Source of the DNA: an uncultured Prevotella sp.
GTDB lineage: Bacteria; Bacteroidota; Bacteroidia; Bacteroidales; Bacteroidaceae
Assembly (NCBI GenBank): GCA_900543975.1
Contig: UQTI01000022.1
Location: 1-39,279, forward strand
Direction: 5' to 3'
DNA length: 39,279 nucleotides
Both the position numbers and the translations under genes were made by a program. A model generated the notes under the pieces. The model was not told where the DNA came from. It saw nothing but the letters and a program-made list of their open reading frames with translations, and did not search any database. Numbering within the stretch: position 1 is the first letter of the stretch; each line of letters begins with the position of its first letter. This document shows, in pieces, positions 16,473-24,658 of this stretch.

Positions 16473-16504
16473 TTTGGTGGGTTACTAAAAAATGTCTACC
16501 TTTG
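16473..16504 (+). promoter_or_regulatory. Promoter of tRNA-Asp
   Basis: TTTG at 16473-16476 and TACCTTTG at 16497-16504 are separated by exactly 20 nt, a full Bacteroidetes consensus promoter, 32 nt before the tRNA. Confidence 0.78.
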
Positions 16505-16536
16505 CACTCGCTAAAACGAAATGACGCGATTTGAAT

Positions 16537-16610
16537 GGTGCGTTAGTTCAGTTGGTTAGAATACATGCCTGTCACGCATGGGGTCACGAGTTCGAGTCTC
16601 GTACGCACCG
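16537..16610 (+). tRNA. tRNA-Asp (anticodon GTC)
   Basis: A complete 74-nt cloverleaf: acceptor GGTGCGT pairs with ACGCACC (16603-16609) with discriminator G; D-arm GTTCAGTTGGTTAGAAT; anticodon stem CATGC/GCATG around CTGTCAC (GTC); T-arm ACGAG TTCGAGT CTCGT. The CCA end is not encoded. The GTC anticodon reads Asp codons. Confidence 0.97.
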
Positions 16611-16613
16611 CAG

Positions 16614-16648
16614 AAAGCTTCAATCTGAAAAGGTTGAGGCTTTTTTGT
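16614..16648 (+). terminator. Terminator after tRNA-Asp
   Basis: AAGCTTCAATCT pairs with AGGTTGAGGCTT (allowing G-U pairs) around a short A-rich loop, followed by a T run. It begins immediately after the tRNA. Confidence 0.8.
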
Positions 16649-16758
16649 TGCATCTACATTTTAACGATTAAATGGTTTAACGATTTAATAATTTAATGGT
16701 TTAATTGTTTAATAATATTTTTCTATTATGCTCGCAAAGCTTTGCTTTGCTTGTTTTT

Positions 16759-16958
16759 AAAACATTAATGCCCATCAATTATCCATTAATTATCATTAAA
16801 ACGCGCATCGTGCGGTTTTTCATTAATGTTTAATTAATGTTCAATTAACGGGCATTATAAAACATTAATGCCCATCAATTATCCATTAATTATCATTAAA
16901 ACGCGCACCGCGCGGTTTTTTATTAATGTTTAATTAATGTTCAATTAACGGGCATTAA
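16759..16958. repeat. Two tandem copies of a 100-bp palindromic unit
   Basis: Unit 16759-16858 is repeated at 16859-16958 with only a few differences. Each unit begins AAAACATTAATGCCC and ends AACGGGCATTA, with AT-rich ATTAAT arms around a GC core (CGCGCATCGTGCGG in the first, CGCGCACCGCGCGG in the second), so each can form a long hairpin. A GC hairpin CGCGCAAAGCGCG follows at about 16974. The flanking 16650-16758 holds degenerate TTTAATGGTTTAA runs and a GCAAAGCTTTGC palindrome. The region lies between tRNA-Asp and mltG, which converge. Confidence 0.88.
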
Positions 16959-17046
16959 TGTTCTGAACAAAACGCGCAAAGCGCGAAATAAAATTATTAG
17001 CACACAACAATAATATATGAGCCTAAACAGGGAAATAATGAAATCT

Positions 17047-18093
17047 CTATTTTATTCCCCTTTCGTTCAACGCCTTGCTATATTTTGCTGCGTTCTGTAG
17101 ATGCTCCTTATAAGAGCGGGCAAAGTTGTGTGTGCCACTGAAGTCTTCCTTTGCGCACATGTAGATGAAGTCGTGGTTCACATGGTTAAGCACGGCATCG
17201 ATGCCGGCAACCGAAGGAATGCGGATGGGGCCTGGGGGTAAGCCAGGGTTGACGTAGGTGTTGTAGGGACTCTTGATGTGCAGCAGATTGTTGTATATGC
17301 GCTTAAGGTCGAAACGCTTCCACGCATATTTGATCGTGGGGTCTGCTTGCAGCGGCATGCCCTCGGGATATTCGGCATTGCGGAGCATCAGACGGTTATA
17401 ATACATTCCTGCCACCATAGGCTTCTCCTCGTCGTTCGCCGTCTCCTCGTCCACGATGCTTGCCAGTGTTATCACCTCGTTGGGTGTGAGCTTCATCTGT
17501 TGCGCCTTCACCGTGCGGTCGCCCTCCCAGAAGCGTTTGCTCTCTTTCTGCATGCGGTCGAGCAGACGCTCCACCGATGTGTTCCAGTAGATGTCGTAGG
17601 TGTTTGGTATGAACATGCAGGCAATGGTCGCTGTGTCGTAGCCATATTTCTCGCATGTGGCCTCGCTGGTGAGCGCTTTGGCAATGTCGGCGCTGTCAAC
17701 CATCAGTCGTTTTGACAGTTCGGCGGCCAGCTTGTCGAGCGTGCGAACGGACGGCACGGTCAGGTTAACAGGTGTCTGCTGCCCGTTTCTCATGTGGCGG
17801 AACGTCTGCAAGGCTCCTGTTGACGGCTCGATGGCGTAACGTCCTGTGCGCACATGCGAGGCGTAGCTTGTGGCGTTGGTGAGGAGCTTGAAAGCAGCAA
17901 GCGAGTGGCTTGCCGAGACATCAGACAGCTTGGTGTAGACCGAGTCGATGTTGTCGTCGTCGTCTACATAAACATAATGTGTCTCGCCGTCCTTCGACAT
18001 GGACGAGAAAAAGTAGTAGTAGCCCACACCTGCTGCCATCACGGCACAGGCTGCTGCTGCCACCGCACATTTCTTTATAAGGTTCTTTTTCAT
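17047..18093 (-). CDS. mltG: Endolytic murein transglycosylase MltG
   Basis: The 348-residue protein has a single N-terminal membrane helix (about residues 8-30) and a periplasmic YceG-like domain. Key blocks are VPSVRTLDKLAAELSKRL, CMFIPNTYDIYWNTS, the catalytic-region TLASIVDEETANDEEKPMVA (conserved Glu), YNRLMLRN, GMPLQADPTIKYA and PYNTYVNPGLPPGPI. MltG cuts nascent peptidoglycan strands near the synthase and sets glycan chain length. It is a single gene with its own upstream TACTTTTG box (complement of 18188-18195). The 5' leader is purine-rich on the coding strand. Confidence 0.95.
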   Translation of the reverse strand: MKKNLIKKCAVAAAACAVMAAGVGYYYFFSSMSKDGETHYVYVDDDDNIDSVYTKLSDVSASHSLAAFKLLTNATSYASHVRTGRYAIEPSTGALQTFRHMRNGQQTPVNLTVPSVRTLDKLAAELSKRLMVDSADIAKALTSEATCEKYGYDTATIACMFIPNTYDIYWNTSVERLLDRMQKESKRFWEGDRTVKAQQMKLTPNEVITLASIVDEETANDEEKPMVAGMYYNRLMLRNAEYPEGMPLQADPTIKYAWKRFDLKRIYNNLLHIKSPYNTYVNPGLPPGPIRIPSVAGIDAVLNHVNHDFIYMCAKEDFSGTHNFARSYKEHLQNAAKYSKALNERGIK

Positions 18094-18128
18094 GTTCGTC
18101 TTTTTTATGTTTTTCTTGTTTTTTTTTC

Positions 18129-18195
18129 TGTTTGTTCTCTTTCTTTTTTCTGTTTGTTCTCTTTCTTTTTATCTCCTTTTCAATTTGCAAAAGTA
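18129..18195 (-). repeat. 21-bp duplicated pyrimidine repeat and -7 box upstream of mltG
   Basis: CTGTTTGTTCTCTTTCTTTTT is present twice head to tail (18129-18149 and 18150-18170), giving a 21-bp period inside a strongly polypyrimidine stretch. On the coding strand this is a purine-rich mRNA leader. A TACTTTTG box (complement of 18188-18195) lies just upstream and is a candidate -7 element; no good -33 box is visible. Confidence 0.6.
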
Positions 18196-18409
18196 ATCTT
18201 ATTTTTTCATATATCGCTCTTTTTGTATGTTTTATATTGGGGTTGCAATGTTTAATTGTTGCTGAATTATGATAAAATGTTACAAAAAATGAGAAAAATA
18301 CAAACAAGTGTTAATGTTTGGCCATGGTGATAAACTTTTATGCGTCTTGTTGCATCTAATAGCCACATGACATTAATTATCGACAGAACTAATTTATCAA
18401 GAACATAAG

Positions 18410-19753
18410 ATGAAGACATTTTCAAAAACATGTGTGGCTGTAGCCCTCCTTCTCGCCTCGTTTTCTCAGGCAGAGGCACGTCAATGGACGTTGGGCGACT
18501 GCGTTAACTATGCCCTTGCCAACAACATATCGTTGAAGAAAACCAAGGTGCAGCAGCTTACAGCTCTTGAAGACGTGAAACAGAGTCAGGCGGCGTTGCT
18601 TCCGTCGCTTGATTTTTCTACTTCTCAAAACATCACTTATCGTCCGTGGCCGGAAAGCGGACGCCAGACTGTTGCCAACGGATATGTGCAGTCGAGCGTG
18701 GACAAGACCTATTATAACGGATCCTACTCGGTGAGCGGCAACTGGACCGTGTGGAACGGCGGACGCAACACCAACCAGGTGAAGCTCAACAAGCTCACGG
18801 AGCAACAGGCGGTGCTCGACTCGGCTCAGACGGCAAACAACATTCTGGAGCAGATCGCGCAGCTCTATGTGCAGATTCTCTATTCGAACGAGGCCATAAA
18901 GGTAAACAAGTCGAGCCTTGAGACAAGCAAGGCCAACGAGGAGCGCGGAAAGACAATGGTGGGCGTGGGAAAGATGAGTAAGGCTGACCTCGCACAGCTC
19001 ACCTCGCAGCGCGCACAGGACGAGTATAACATTGTGGAGGCAGAGAGCAACCTTCGCAACTATAAGCGTCAGCTCAAGCAACTGCTACAGATCACCAACG
19101 ACGACGAGTTTGACGTGGCTGTGCCAGAGGCGACCGATGCCATGGCGCTCGAAGCGGTGCCGGCGCTCAACGATGTCTACACGGCGACCATAGAGCACCG
19201 TCCAGAGATCAAGGCGGCACAGCTCGGTGTGGAGAGCAGCGACCTGAGCCTGAAGATTGCCAAGGCGCAACGCATGCCGACCATCGGTCTGAACCTCGGC
19301 GTGGCTACCAACACCACGTCAATGAGCAACGACGCATGGGGATCGCAGATGAAGACTAACTTTAACGTGGGTGGCGGCGTGACGCTTAGCATTCCGCTCT
19401 TCGACAACCGCTCGTCAAAGACTGCTGCCAACAAGGCCATGCTGCAACGCGAAAGCTACATGCTCGACATGAAGGACAAGCAGACCACGCTCTACTCGAC
19501 CGTGGAGAACTACTGGCTGCAGGCTGTCACGAACCAGAACAAGTTTAAGGCGGCACAGGTGTCGACACAGAGCGCACAAGTGAGCTACGATCTGCTGAGC
19601 GAGCAGTTCCGTCTGGGTCTAAAGAACATTGTCGAACTGATGACGGGCAAGGATAACCTCCTGAAGGCGCAGCAGAACGAGCTACAGAGCAAATATCTGG
19701 CAATTCTGAACCTCAACATGCTCAATTTCTACAAGACGGGTGAACTGAAATAA
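18410..19753 (+). CDS. TolC-family outer membrane efflux protein
   Basis: The signal peptide (about residues 1-23, ending AEA) is followed by RQWTLGDCVNYALANNISLK, the standard TolC opening. Two OEP repeats of about 190 residues follow, with long amphipathic helices (NNILEQIAQLYVQILYSNEA; SAQVSYDLLSEQFRLGLKNI) and a C-terminus ILNLNMLNFYKTGEL. TolC proteins are trimeric outer-membrane channels. The gene is followed after 18 bp by a MacA-like adaptor and then a MacB-like ABC transporter, so it supplies the outer-membrane exit for that pump. No clear promoter of the standard type is visible upstream. Confidence 0.94.
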   Translation: MKTFSKTCVAVALLLASFSQAEARQWTLGDCVNYALANNISLKKTKVQQLTALEDVKQSQAALLPSLDFSTSQNITYRPWPESGRQTVANGYVQSSVDKTYYNGSYSVSGNWTVWNGGRNTNQVKLNKLTEQQAVLDSAQTANNILEQIAQLYVQILYSNEAIKVNKSSLETSKANEERGKTMVGVGKMSKADLAQLTSQRAQDEYNIVEAESNLRNYKRQLKQLLQITNDDEFDVAVPEATDAMALEAVPALNDVYTATIEHRPEIKAAQLGVESSDLSLKIAKAQRMPTIGLNLGVATNTTSMSNDAWGSQMKTNFNVGGGVTLSIPLFDNRSSKTAANKAMLQRESYMLDMKDKQTTLYSTVENYWLQAVTNQNKFKAAQVSTQSAQVSYDLLSEQFRLGLKNIVELMTGKDNLLKAQQNELQSKYLAILNLNMLNFYKTGELK

Positions 19754-19771
19754 AAAACAAATAAGAGAGAG

Positions 19772-20953
19772 ATGAAAAAGATAAGCAAAGTGTATATCGC
19801 CGCTGGAGTGGTGGCGATAGTGGCTGTTGTTGCCTGGACTATGTCGGGCGGCAAGAAGCAAGAAGAGGTGTCGTTCGACACGGCAAAGGTGGCTCCTGCC
19901 AACCTCATGACCAGCGTCACGGCAACAGGAACCATCGAGCCTGTGACATCGGTGACCGTGGGTACACAGGTGAGCGGCATCGTGAGCAAACTGTATGTCG
20001 ACTACAACTCGGTGGTGAAGAAAGGACAGGTCATAGCGGAGCTCGACAAGACAAACCTCGTCAGTCAGCTTAACGCTTCGAAGGCGACGCTGGCAAGCGC
20101 ACAGAGCAAGCTCAACTATGAGTCGGCCAACTTCAAGCGTTATGCCACACTTTACAAAAAAGGTCTGGTGAGCGCCGATGAGTATGAGAACGCACAGCTC
20201 ACCTACAAGCAGGCAAAGGATCAGGTGGCCACAGCTAAGGAAGATGTGCAGCGTGCACAGACAAACCTCGGCTATGCAACCATCACATCGCCCATCGACG
20301 GTGTGGTGCTGTCAAAGTCGGTGGAGGAGGGTCAGACAGTGGCTGCAAGCTTCTCTACGCCAGAGCTGTTCACCATTGCGCAGAACCTTAAGGAGATGCA
20401 GGTGGTGGCAGATGTGGATGAGGCCGACATTGGCGATGTGAAGGAGGGTGAGCGTGTGACGTTCACCGTCGATGCCTATCCCGACGACACCTTCGATGGA
20501 ACGGTAAAGCAGGTGCGTCAAGAGGCCACCACAACAAACAACGTTGTGACTTATGAGGTGGTGATAAGCGCTCCCAACGCTGACCTCAAACTGAAGCCGG
20601 GTCTCACAGCCAACGTTACCATCTACACCGCTGAGCGCAAGAACGTGACGTGTGTGCCCTCAAAGGCTTTGCGTTACACGCCTACCAAGGAGACCGTTGG
20701 CAAGCGTAAGATTGTCGACTGCAACGGCAAGAACAAGGTGTGGACCATCGAGGGCAACAGTCTGGTGGCTCACCGTGTGAACATAGGCATGACCGACGGC
20801 ACCAACACGGAGCTGCTCAGCGGCATGAAGCTCGGAGCAGAGGTGATCACAGGCATCAACGTGGCTTCGCCCGACGATGAGGCCACCGCCGACGGCAGCA
20901 GCGAGAAGAGTCCGTTTGCGCCAGGCCCTCCGGGAAAGAACAAGAAGAAATAA
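19772..20953 (+). CDS. macA: MacA-like periplasmic adaptor (HlyD family)
   Basis: An N-terminal anchor helix (VYIAAGVVAIVAVVAWTM) is followed by the barrel-sandwich hybrid start (VTATGTIEPVTSVTVGTQVSGIVSKL), a coiled-coil hairpin (about residues 90-150; contains KRYATLYKKGLVSADEYENA), the lipoyl return (LGYATITSPIDGVVLSKSVEEGQTV), a beta-barrel domain and a membrane-proximal domain. This is the standard order for MacA/MexA adaptors linking an inner-membrane pump to TolC. The tail is Lys/Pro-rich (PFAPGPPGKNKKK). It is the second of four genes in the operon. The symbol reflects the MacA class, not proof of macrolide export. Confidence 0.92.
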   Translation: MKKISKVYIAAGVVAIVAVVAWTMSGGKKQEEVSFDTAKVAPANLMTSVTATGTIEPVTSVTVGTQVSGIVSKLYVDYNSVVKKGQVIAELDKTNLVSQLNASKATLASAQSKLNYESANFKRYATLYKKGLVSADEYENAQLTYKQAKDQVATAKEDVQRAQTNLGYATITSPIDGVVLSKSVEEGQTVAASFSTPELFTIAQNLKEMQVVADVDEADIGDVKEGERVTFTVDAYPDDTFDGTVKQVRQEATTTNNVVTYEVVISAPNADLKLKPGLTANVTIYTAERKNVTCVPSKALRYTPTKETVGKRKIVDCNGKNKVWTIEGNSLVAHRVNIGMTDGTNTELLSGMKLGAEVITGINVASPDDEATADGSSEKSPFAPGPPGKNKKK

Positions 20954-20975
20954 AGGCAAAAGGAGAATGACCTGT

Positions 20976-21731
20976 ATGGATAACAACAAGAAAGCGGTTA
21001 TTGAACTGCAGAACGTGAAGCGCGAGTTTGTCGTCGGCGATGAGACGGTTCATGCCCTTCGTGGCGTGTCGTTCAAGATCTATGAGGGCGAGTTCGTGAC
21101 CATCATGGGAAAATCGGGGTCAGGCAAGTCGACGCTGCTCAACCAGCTCGGCTGCCTTGACACACCGAGCAGTGGCGAGTATCTGCTCGACGGCATCTCC
21201 GTGCGTACCATGTCGAAGAGCCAGCGTGCGGTGCTGCGCAACAGAAAGATTGGGTTTATCTTCCAAAACTATAACCTGTTGCCTAAGACCACAAGTGTGG
21301 AGAATGTGGAACTGCCGCTGATGTACAACTCGGCTGTGGGAGCGAAGGAGCGGTTCGACCGCGCTGTGGAGGCTCTTAAGGCCGTGGGTCTGGGTAGCCG
21401 ATTGTATCATAAGTCAAACCAGATGTCGGGTGGTCAGATGCAGCGTGTCGCCATTGCGCGTGCGCTTGTCAACAACCCCGCCGTCATCCTTGCCGATGAG
21501 GCTACGGGTAACCTCGACACGCGCACCTCGTTTGAGATCTTGGTGCTCTTCCAGAAGCTGCATGCCGAGGGACGCACCATTATCTTCGTGACACATAACC
21601 CCGACATCGCCCACTACTCATCACGCAACATCATGCTGCGCGATGGCAAGGTGATAAGCGACGAGTATAACCATAACATCCTCTCGGCTGCCGACGGACT
21701 GGCTGCGTTGCCGCCAAACTCGGACGAATAG
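20976..21731 (+). CDS. MacB-type ABC transporter ATP-binding protein
   Basis: A compact 251-residue ATPase of the LolD/MacB class: Walker A GKSGSGKST, Q-loop IFQNYNLLP, signature QMSGGQMQRVAIARAL, Walker B AVILADEATGNLD and switch IFVTHNPD. The ATG at 20976 is preferred because AGGAG (20961-20965) lies at a workable distance; the ATG at 20967 is too close to it. Much longer upstream readings overlap macA in another frame and look unnatural. It powers the FtsX-type permease encoded 31 bp downstream; in E. coli these two parts are fused in MacB. Confidence 0.94.
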   Translation: MDNNKKAVIELQNVKREFVVGDETVHALRGVSFKIYEGEFVTIMGKSGSGKSTLLNQLGCLDTPSSGEYLLDGISVRTMSKSQRAVLRNRKIGFIFQNYNLLPKTTSVENVELPLMYNSAVGAKERFDRAVEALKAVGLGSRLYHKSNQMSGGQMQRVAIARALVNNPAVILADEATGNLDTRTSFEILVLFQKLHAEGRTIIFVTHNPDIAHYSSRNIMLRDGKVISDEYNHNILSAADGLAALPPNSDE

Positions 21732-21762
21732 ATGATGTTAAGTGACCATTACATAATTTTTT

Positions 21763-23004
21763 ATGAACTACAGCAATTTATTCAAGATAGCCCTCCGCGC
21801 CATCGCAGCCAACAAGATGCGGTCGTTCCTCACCGCCCTCGGCATAATCATCGGTGTGGCGTCGGTCATCACGATGTTGGCGATAGGTCAAGGCTCAAAG
21901 AAAAGCATACAGGCCAACATCGCCGAGATGGGCTCAAACATGATCATGATCAGTCCGGGAGCAGACCGCGGACCGGGTGGCGTGAGACAGGATGCCTCAT
22001 CAATGGAGACTCTTAAGCTTACCGACTATCAGGCTCTTAAGGATGAGTGTAATTATATCAAAGGCATAAGTCCGACGGTCAACAGCAGCGGACAGTGGAT
22101 CTACGGCAACAACAACACGCCGTCAAGCATCTATGGTGTTAACCTCGACTATCTCGACATTCGTCAGCTCTCTGTGAGCGATGGCGAGATGTTCACTGAG
22201 GCCGACATCAAAGCCAGCGCCAAGGTGTGTGTGCTCGGTCAGACCATCGTAGACAACCTCTTCCCCGACGGCTCTGACCCCGTGGGACGTGTGGTGCGCT
22301 TCAACAGCATCCCGTTCCGTGTGGTGGGCGTGCTCAAAAAGAAGGGCTACAACTCTATGGGTATGGACCAGGACGACCTCGCCCTCGCTCCTTACACCAC
22401 GGTCATGAAGCGCATCCTTGCACAGACATATCTTGGGGGCATCACCTGCTCGGCAATAACCGAGGGTGTGACTGATCAGGCAACGGAGGAGATAACGAAG
22501 ATCTTGCGACGCACGCATAAGCTCAAGGACGCTACTGATACCACCGAGGCCGACTCTGACGACTTCAACATACGTTCTCAGGAGGAGTTGGCGAGCATGA
22601 TGAACTCGACCACCGACATGCTGACCATCTTGCTTGGCTGTGTGGCTGGCATCTCGCTCATTGTGGGCGGCATAGGCATCATGAACATCATGTATGTGAG
22701 CGTCACGGAGCGCACTCGCGAGATTGGTCTGCGCATGAGTGTTGGTGCGCGTGGTGTCGACATCCTCAACCAGTTTCTTATCGAGGCAATCTTGCTTAGC
22801 GTCACAGGTGGACTCATTGGTGTGCTTCTTGGCGTGGGAGCATCCTATACCGTGAACCTCGTTGCCCATTGGCCAATAAGCATTCAGCCGTGGAGCATCA
22901 TCATGAGTTTCGCCGTGTGTACCTTCACTGGCGTCTTCTTCGGATGGTATCCTGCCAAGAAGGCTGCACAGCTCGACCCCATTGAGGCTATACGTTACGA
23001 GTAA
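21763..23004 (+). CDS. MacB-type ABC transporter permease (FtsX family)
   Basis: The 413-residue protein has the MacB permease layout: an N-terminal helix (ANKMRSFLTALGIIIGVASVITMLAIGQG), a periplasmic MacB_PCD domain (about residues 45-270), and a C-terminal FtsX domain with three helices (LTILLGCVAGISLIVGGIGI; SVTERTREIGLRMSVGARG; MSFAVCTFTGVFFGWYPAKK) ending in the usual DPIEAIRYE. These pumps extrude substrates from the periplasm through TolC by mechanotransmission. The substrate is unknown and no regulator gene is adjacent. It ends the operon, followed by the mosaic repeat. Confidence 0.94.
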   Translation: MNYSNLFKIALRAIAANKMRSFLTALGIIIGVASVITMLAIGQGSKKSIQANIAEMGSNMIMISPGADRGPGGVRQDASSMETLKLTDYQALKDECNYIKGISPTVNSSGQWIYGNNNTPSSIYGVNLDYLDIRQLSVSDGEMFTEADIKASAKVCVLGQTIVDNLFPDGSDPVGRVVRFNSIPFRVVGVLKKKGYNSMGMDQDDLALAPYTTVMKRILAQTYLGGITCSAITEGVTDQATEEITKILRRTHKLKDATDTTEADSDDFNIRSQEELASMMNSTTDMLTILLGCVAGISLIVGGIGIMNIMYVSVTERTREIGLRMSVGARGVDILNQFLIEAILLSVTGGLIGVLLGVGASYTVNLVAHWPISIQPWSIIMSFAVCTFTGVFFGWYPAKKAAQLDPIEAIRYE

Positions 23005-23366
23005 CTCAAAATTATTGCGCCTGCTGGCGCAATAATTTTGAATTTTGAGTTTTGAGTTTTGAGTTTTGAATTTTCGGCTTTCAGCCGATTTTGAGTTGTC
23101 GATTTTTGAATTTTGAGTTTTGATTTTTGAATTATCGATTATTGATTTTTGAATTTTGAGTTTTGATTTTTGAATTATCGGCTTTCAGCCGATTTTGAGT
23201 TGTCGATTTTTGATTTTTGATTTTTGAGTTATCGATTTTTGAATTATCGATTTTTGAATTTTGAGCTTTGATTTTTAAATTATCATTTTTGATTTTCCAA
23301 TTCAAAATTGAACAATTCCTAATTGCGGCAAAGCCGCAATAATTCAAAATTCAAAACTCAAAACTC
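23005..23366. repeat. Modular AT-rich mosaic repeat with GC hairpins, copy 2
   Basis: It opens with ATTGCGCCtgctGGCGCAAT, continues with alternating GAATTTTGA, GAGTTTTGA, TTATCGATTTTTGA and two CGGCTTTCAGCCG hairpins (about 23075 and 23180), and ends with the block at 23289-23360 containing AATTGCGGCAAAGCCGCAAT. That last block matches 9171-9240 almost base for base. It fills the gap between two convergent genes, as copy 1 does. No gene is seen; the short open frames in it are low-complexity. Confidence 0.88.
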
Positions 23367-24005
23367 CTATGGCATCTCCTCAGGTTGAGAGATGAGTGTT
23401 GTTGCCCCATGCTCAAGCAGAAACTCCTTGTCGCGGAAGCCCCAAAGCACGCTCACGCAAGGCATGCCGCTGTTCTTGGCTGTCATGATGTCCACGTCGC
23501 TGTCACCAATGTAGACGGCACCTTCCTTGTCAACGCCCAGTTCGCGCAAGGCTTCAATCACCGTGTCGGGAGCAGGCTTCTTGCGAATGTCCTCGCGTTC
23601 ACCAATAGCCACAGGCACCAGGTCGCCAAAGAAATGGCGACAGAGCTCGCGGGTGGCGGCATAAAACTTGTTGCTCACCACGGCAATGTTCTTGCCCTCA
23701 GCCTTCAACTGCTCAAGCAGCTGCATGATGCCGGGGTAGGGTTGTGTGGTGTCGAGGTTATGCTGCATGTAATGTTGGCGGAAGGTGGCGAAGGTTTCCT
23801 CAAACAGAGGGTTGTTCAAACCATCGGGTATGGCACGTTCCATGAGCTTCTTCACGCCGTTGCCCACAAAGCGGCGCACCTCATCGATAGAGCGCTCGGG
23901 CATGTGGTGTGTGCGCAAGGCATAGTTGGTGCTTGCTGCGAGGTCGGCGAGTGTGCTCAGCAGGGTGCCGTCAAGATCAAAAATATAAGTCTTATATTTG
24001 TGCAT
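23367..24005 (-). CDS. HAD-superfamily hydrolase, phosphoglycolate phosphatase type
   Basis: The protein shows HAD motif I (FDLDGTLLSTLADL), a four-helix cap (about residues 18-85), motif II (VVSNK), motif III lysine (RKKPAPDTV) and motif IV (YIGDSDVDIMTAKNSGM). Length (212) and layout fit Gph-like phosphatases, which hydrolyse 2-phosphoglycolate or other small phosphate esters; specificity is uncertain. It lies 47 bp downstream of the riboflavin synthase gene on the same strand, so it could also be a candidate for the flavin-pathway phosphatase step. The spacer before its ATG is a tetranucleotide repeat. Confidence 0.9.
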   Translation of the reverse strand: MHKYKTYIFDLDGTLLSTLADLAASTNYALRTHHMPERSIDEVRRFVGNGVKKLMERAIPDGLNNPLFEETFATFRQHYMQHNLDTTQPYPGIMQLLEQLKAEGKNIAVVSNKFYAATRELCRHFFGDLVPVAIGEREDIRKKPAPDTVIEALRELGVDKEGAVYIGDSDVDIMTAKNSGMPCVSVLWGFRDKEFLLEHGATTLISQPEEMP

Positions 24006-24007
24006 CT

Positions 24008-24042
<35 letters not shown>

Positions 24043-24052
24043 CCCTTTCTTT

Positions 24053-24658
24053 TTATTTTGTAAGTGCGTTCAAGCGTGCTATATATTTGCCAAGGATGTC
24101 AAACTCGATGTTCACCACCGAGCCTACCTCTATGTCACAGAAGTTGGTGTTGTCGTGAGTGTAAGGAATTATAGCCACGCTGAACGAGTTGGCTGTGGGG
24201 TTGCAGACCGTCAGCGACACGCCGTTCACCGTTACCGAGCCTTTGTCTACGGTGAAATAGCCGCGGCTGGCCATATCCTTGTCAAACTCATACTCGAACG
24301 TGTAGTAGGTAGAACCTTGTGCGTCTTTCTTCTCTTTGCAAACAGCTGTGCCGTCAACATGTCCCTGAACGATGTGACCGTCGAGGCGGCCGTTCATCAT
24401 CATGGAGCGTTCCACGTTAACCTTGTCGCCCACCTTCAGCAGTCCAAGGTTTGAGCGGTCGAGCGTTTCTTTCATTGCTGTCACGGTGTATGTGTCGGCT
24501 GTCTTCTTGACCACGGTCAGGCACACGCCGTTATGCGCCACGCTCTGATCAATGGTCAGCTCGTTGGTGAAAGAGCAGCTTAGTGTGAAATCGATATTCT
24601 CTTGATTCTTCTCGATGGCTACAACGGTTGCCATCTCTTCTACTATTCCAGAAAACAT
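24053..24658 (-). CDS. ribE: Riboflavin synthase, alpha chain
   Basis: This 201-residue protein is made of two lumazine-binding repeats (about 1-97 and 98-195). It starts with the typical MFSGIVEEMATVVAIEK and has NGVCLTVV in the first repeat and VNGVSLTVCNPTANSFSVAIIPYTHDNTNF in the second. Visible signature elements include GHIVQGHVDGTA. The enzyme dismutates two 6,7-dimethyl-8-ribityllumazine molecules into riboflavin in the cytoplasm, working as a trimer. The HAD phosphatase follows on the same strand. No FMN riboswitch is visible upstream; a good promoter lies about 400 nt before the start. Confidence 0.96.
   Translation of the reverse strand: MFSGIVEEMATVVAIEKNQENIDFTLSCSFTNELTIDQSVAHNGVCLTVVKKTADTYTVTAMKETLDRSNLGLLKVGDKVNVERSMMMNGRLDGHIVQGHVDGTAVCKEKKDAQGSTYYTFEYEFDKDMASRGYFTVDKGSVTVNGVSLTVCNPTANSFSVAIIPYTHDNTNFCDIEVGSVVNIEFDILGKYIARLNALTK

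Noticed and set aside
16537..17040. Integrated element using tRNA-Asp as attachment site
   Set aside because: No integrase nearby and no repeat of the tRNA 3' end in the window; the adjacent repeats are unrelated to the tRNA sequence.
23005..23366. Small genes inside the mosaic repeat
   Set aside because: The frames translate only low-complexity Asn/Lys/Ile/Ser strings from the TTTTGA repeats.
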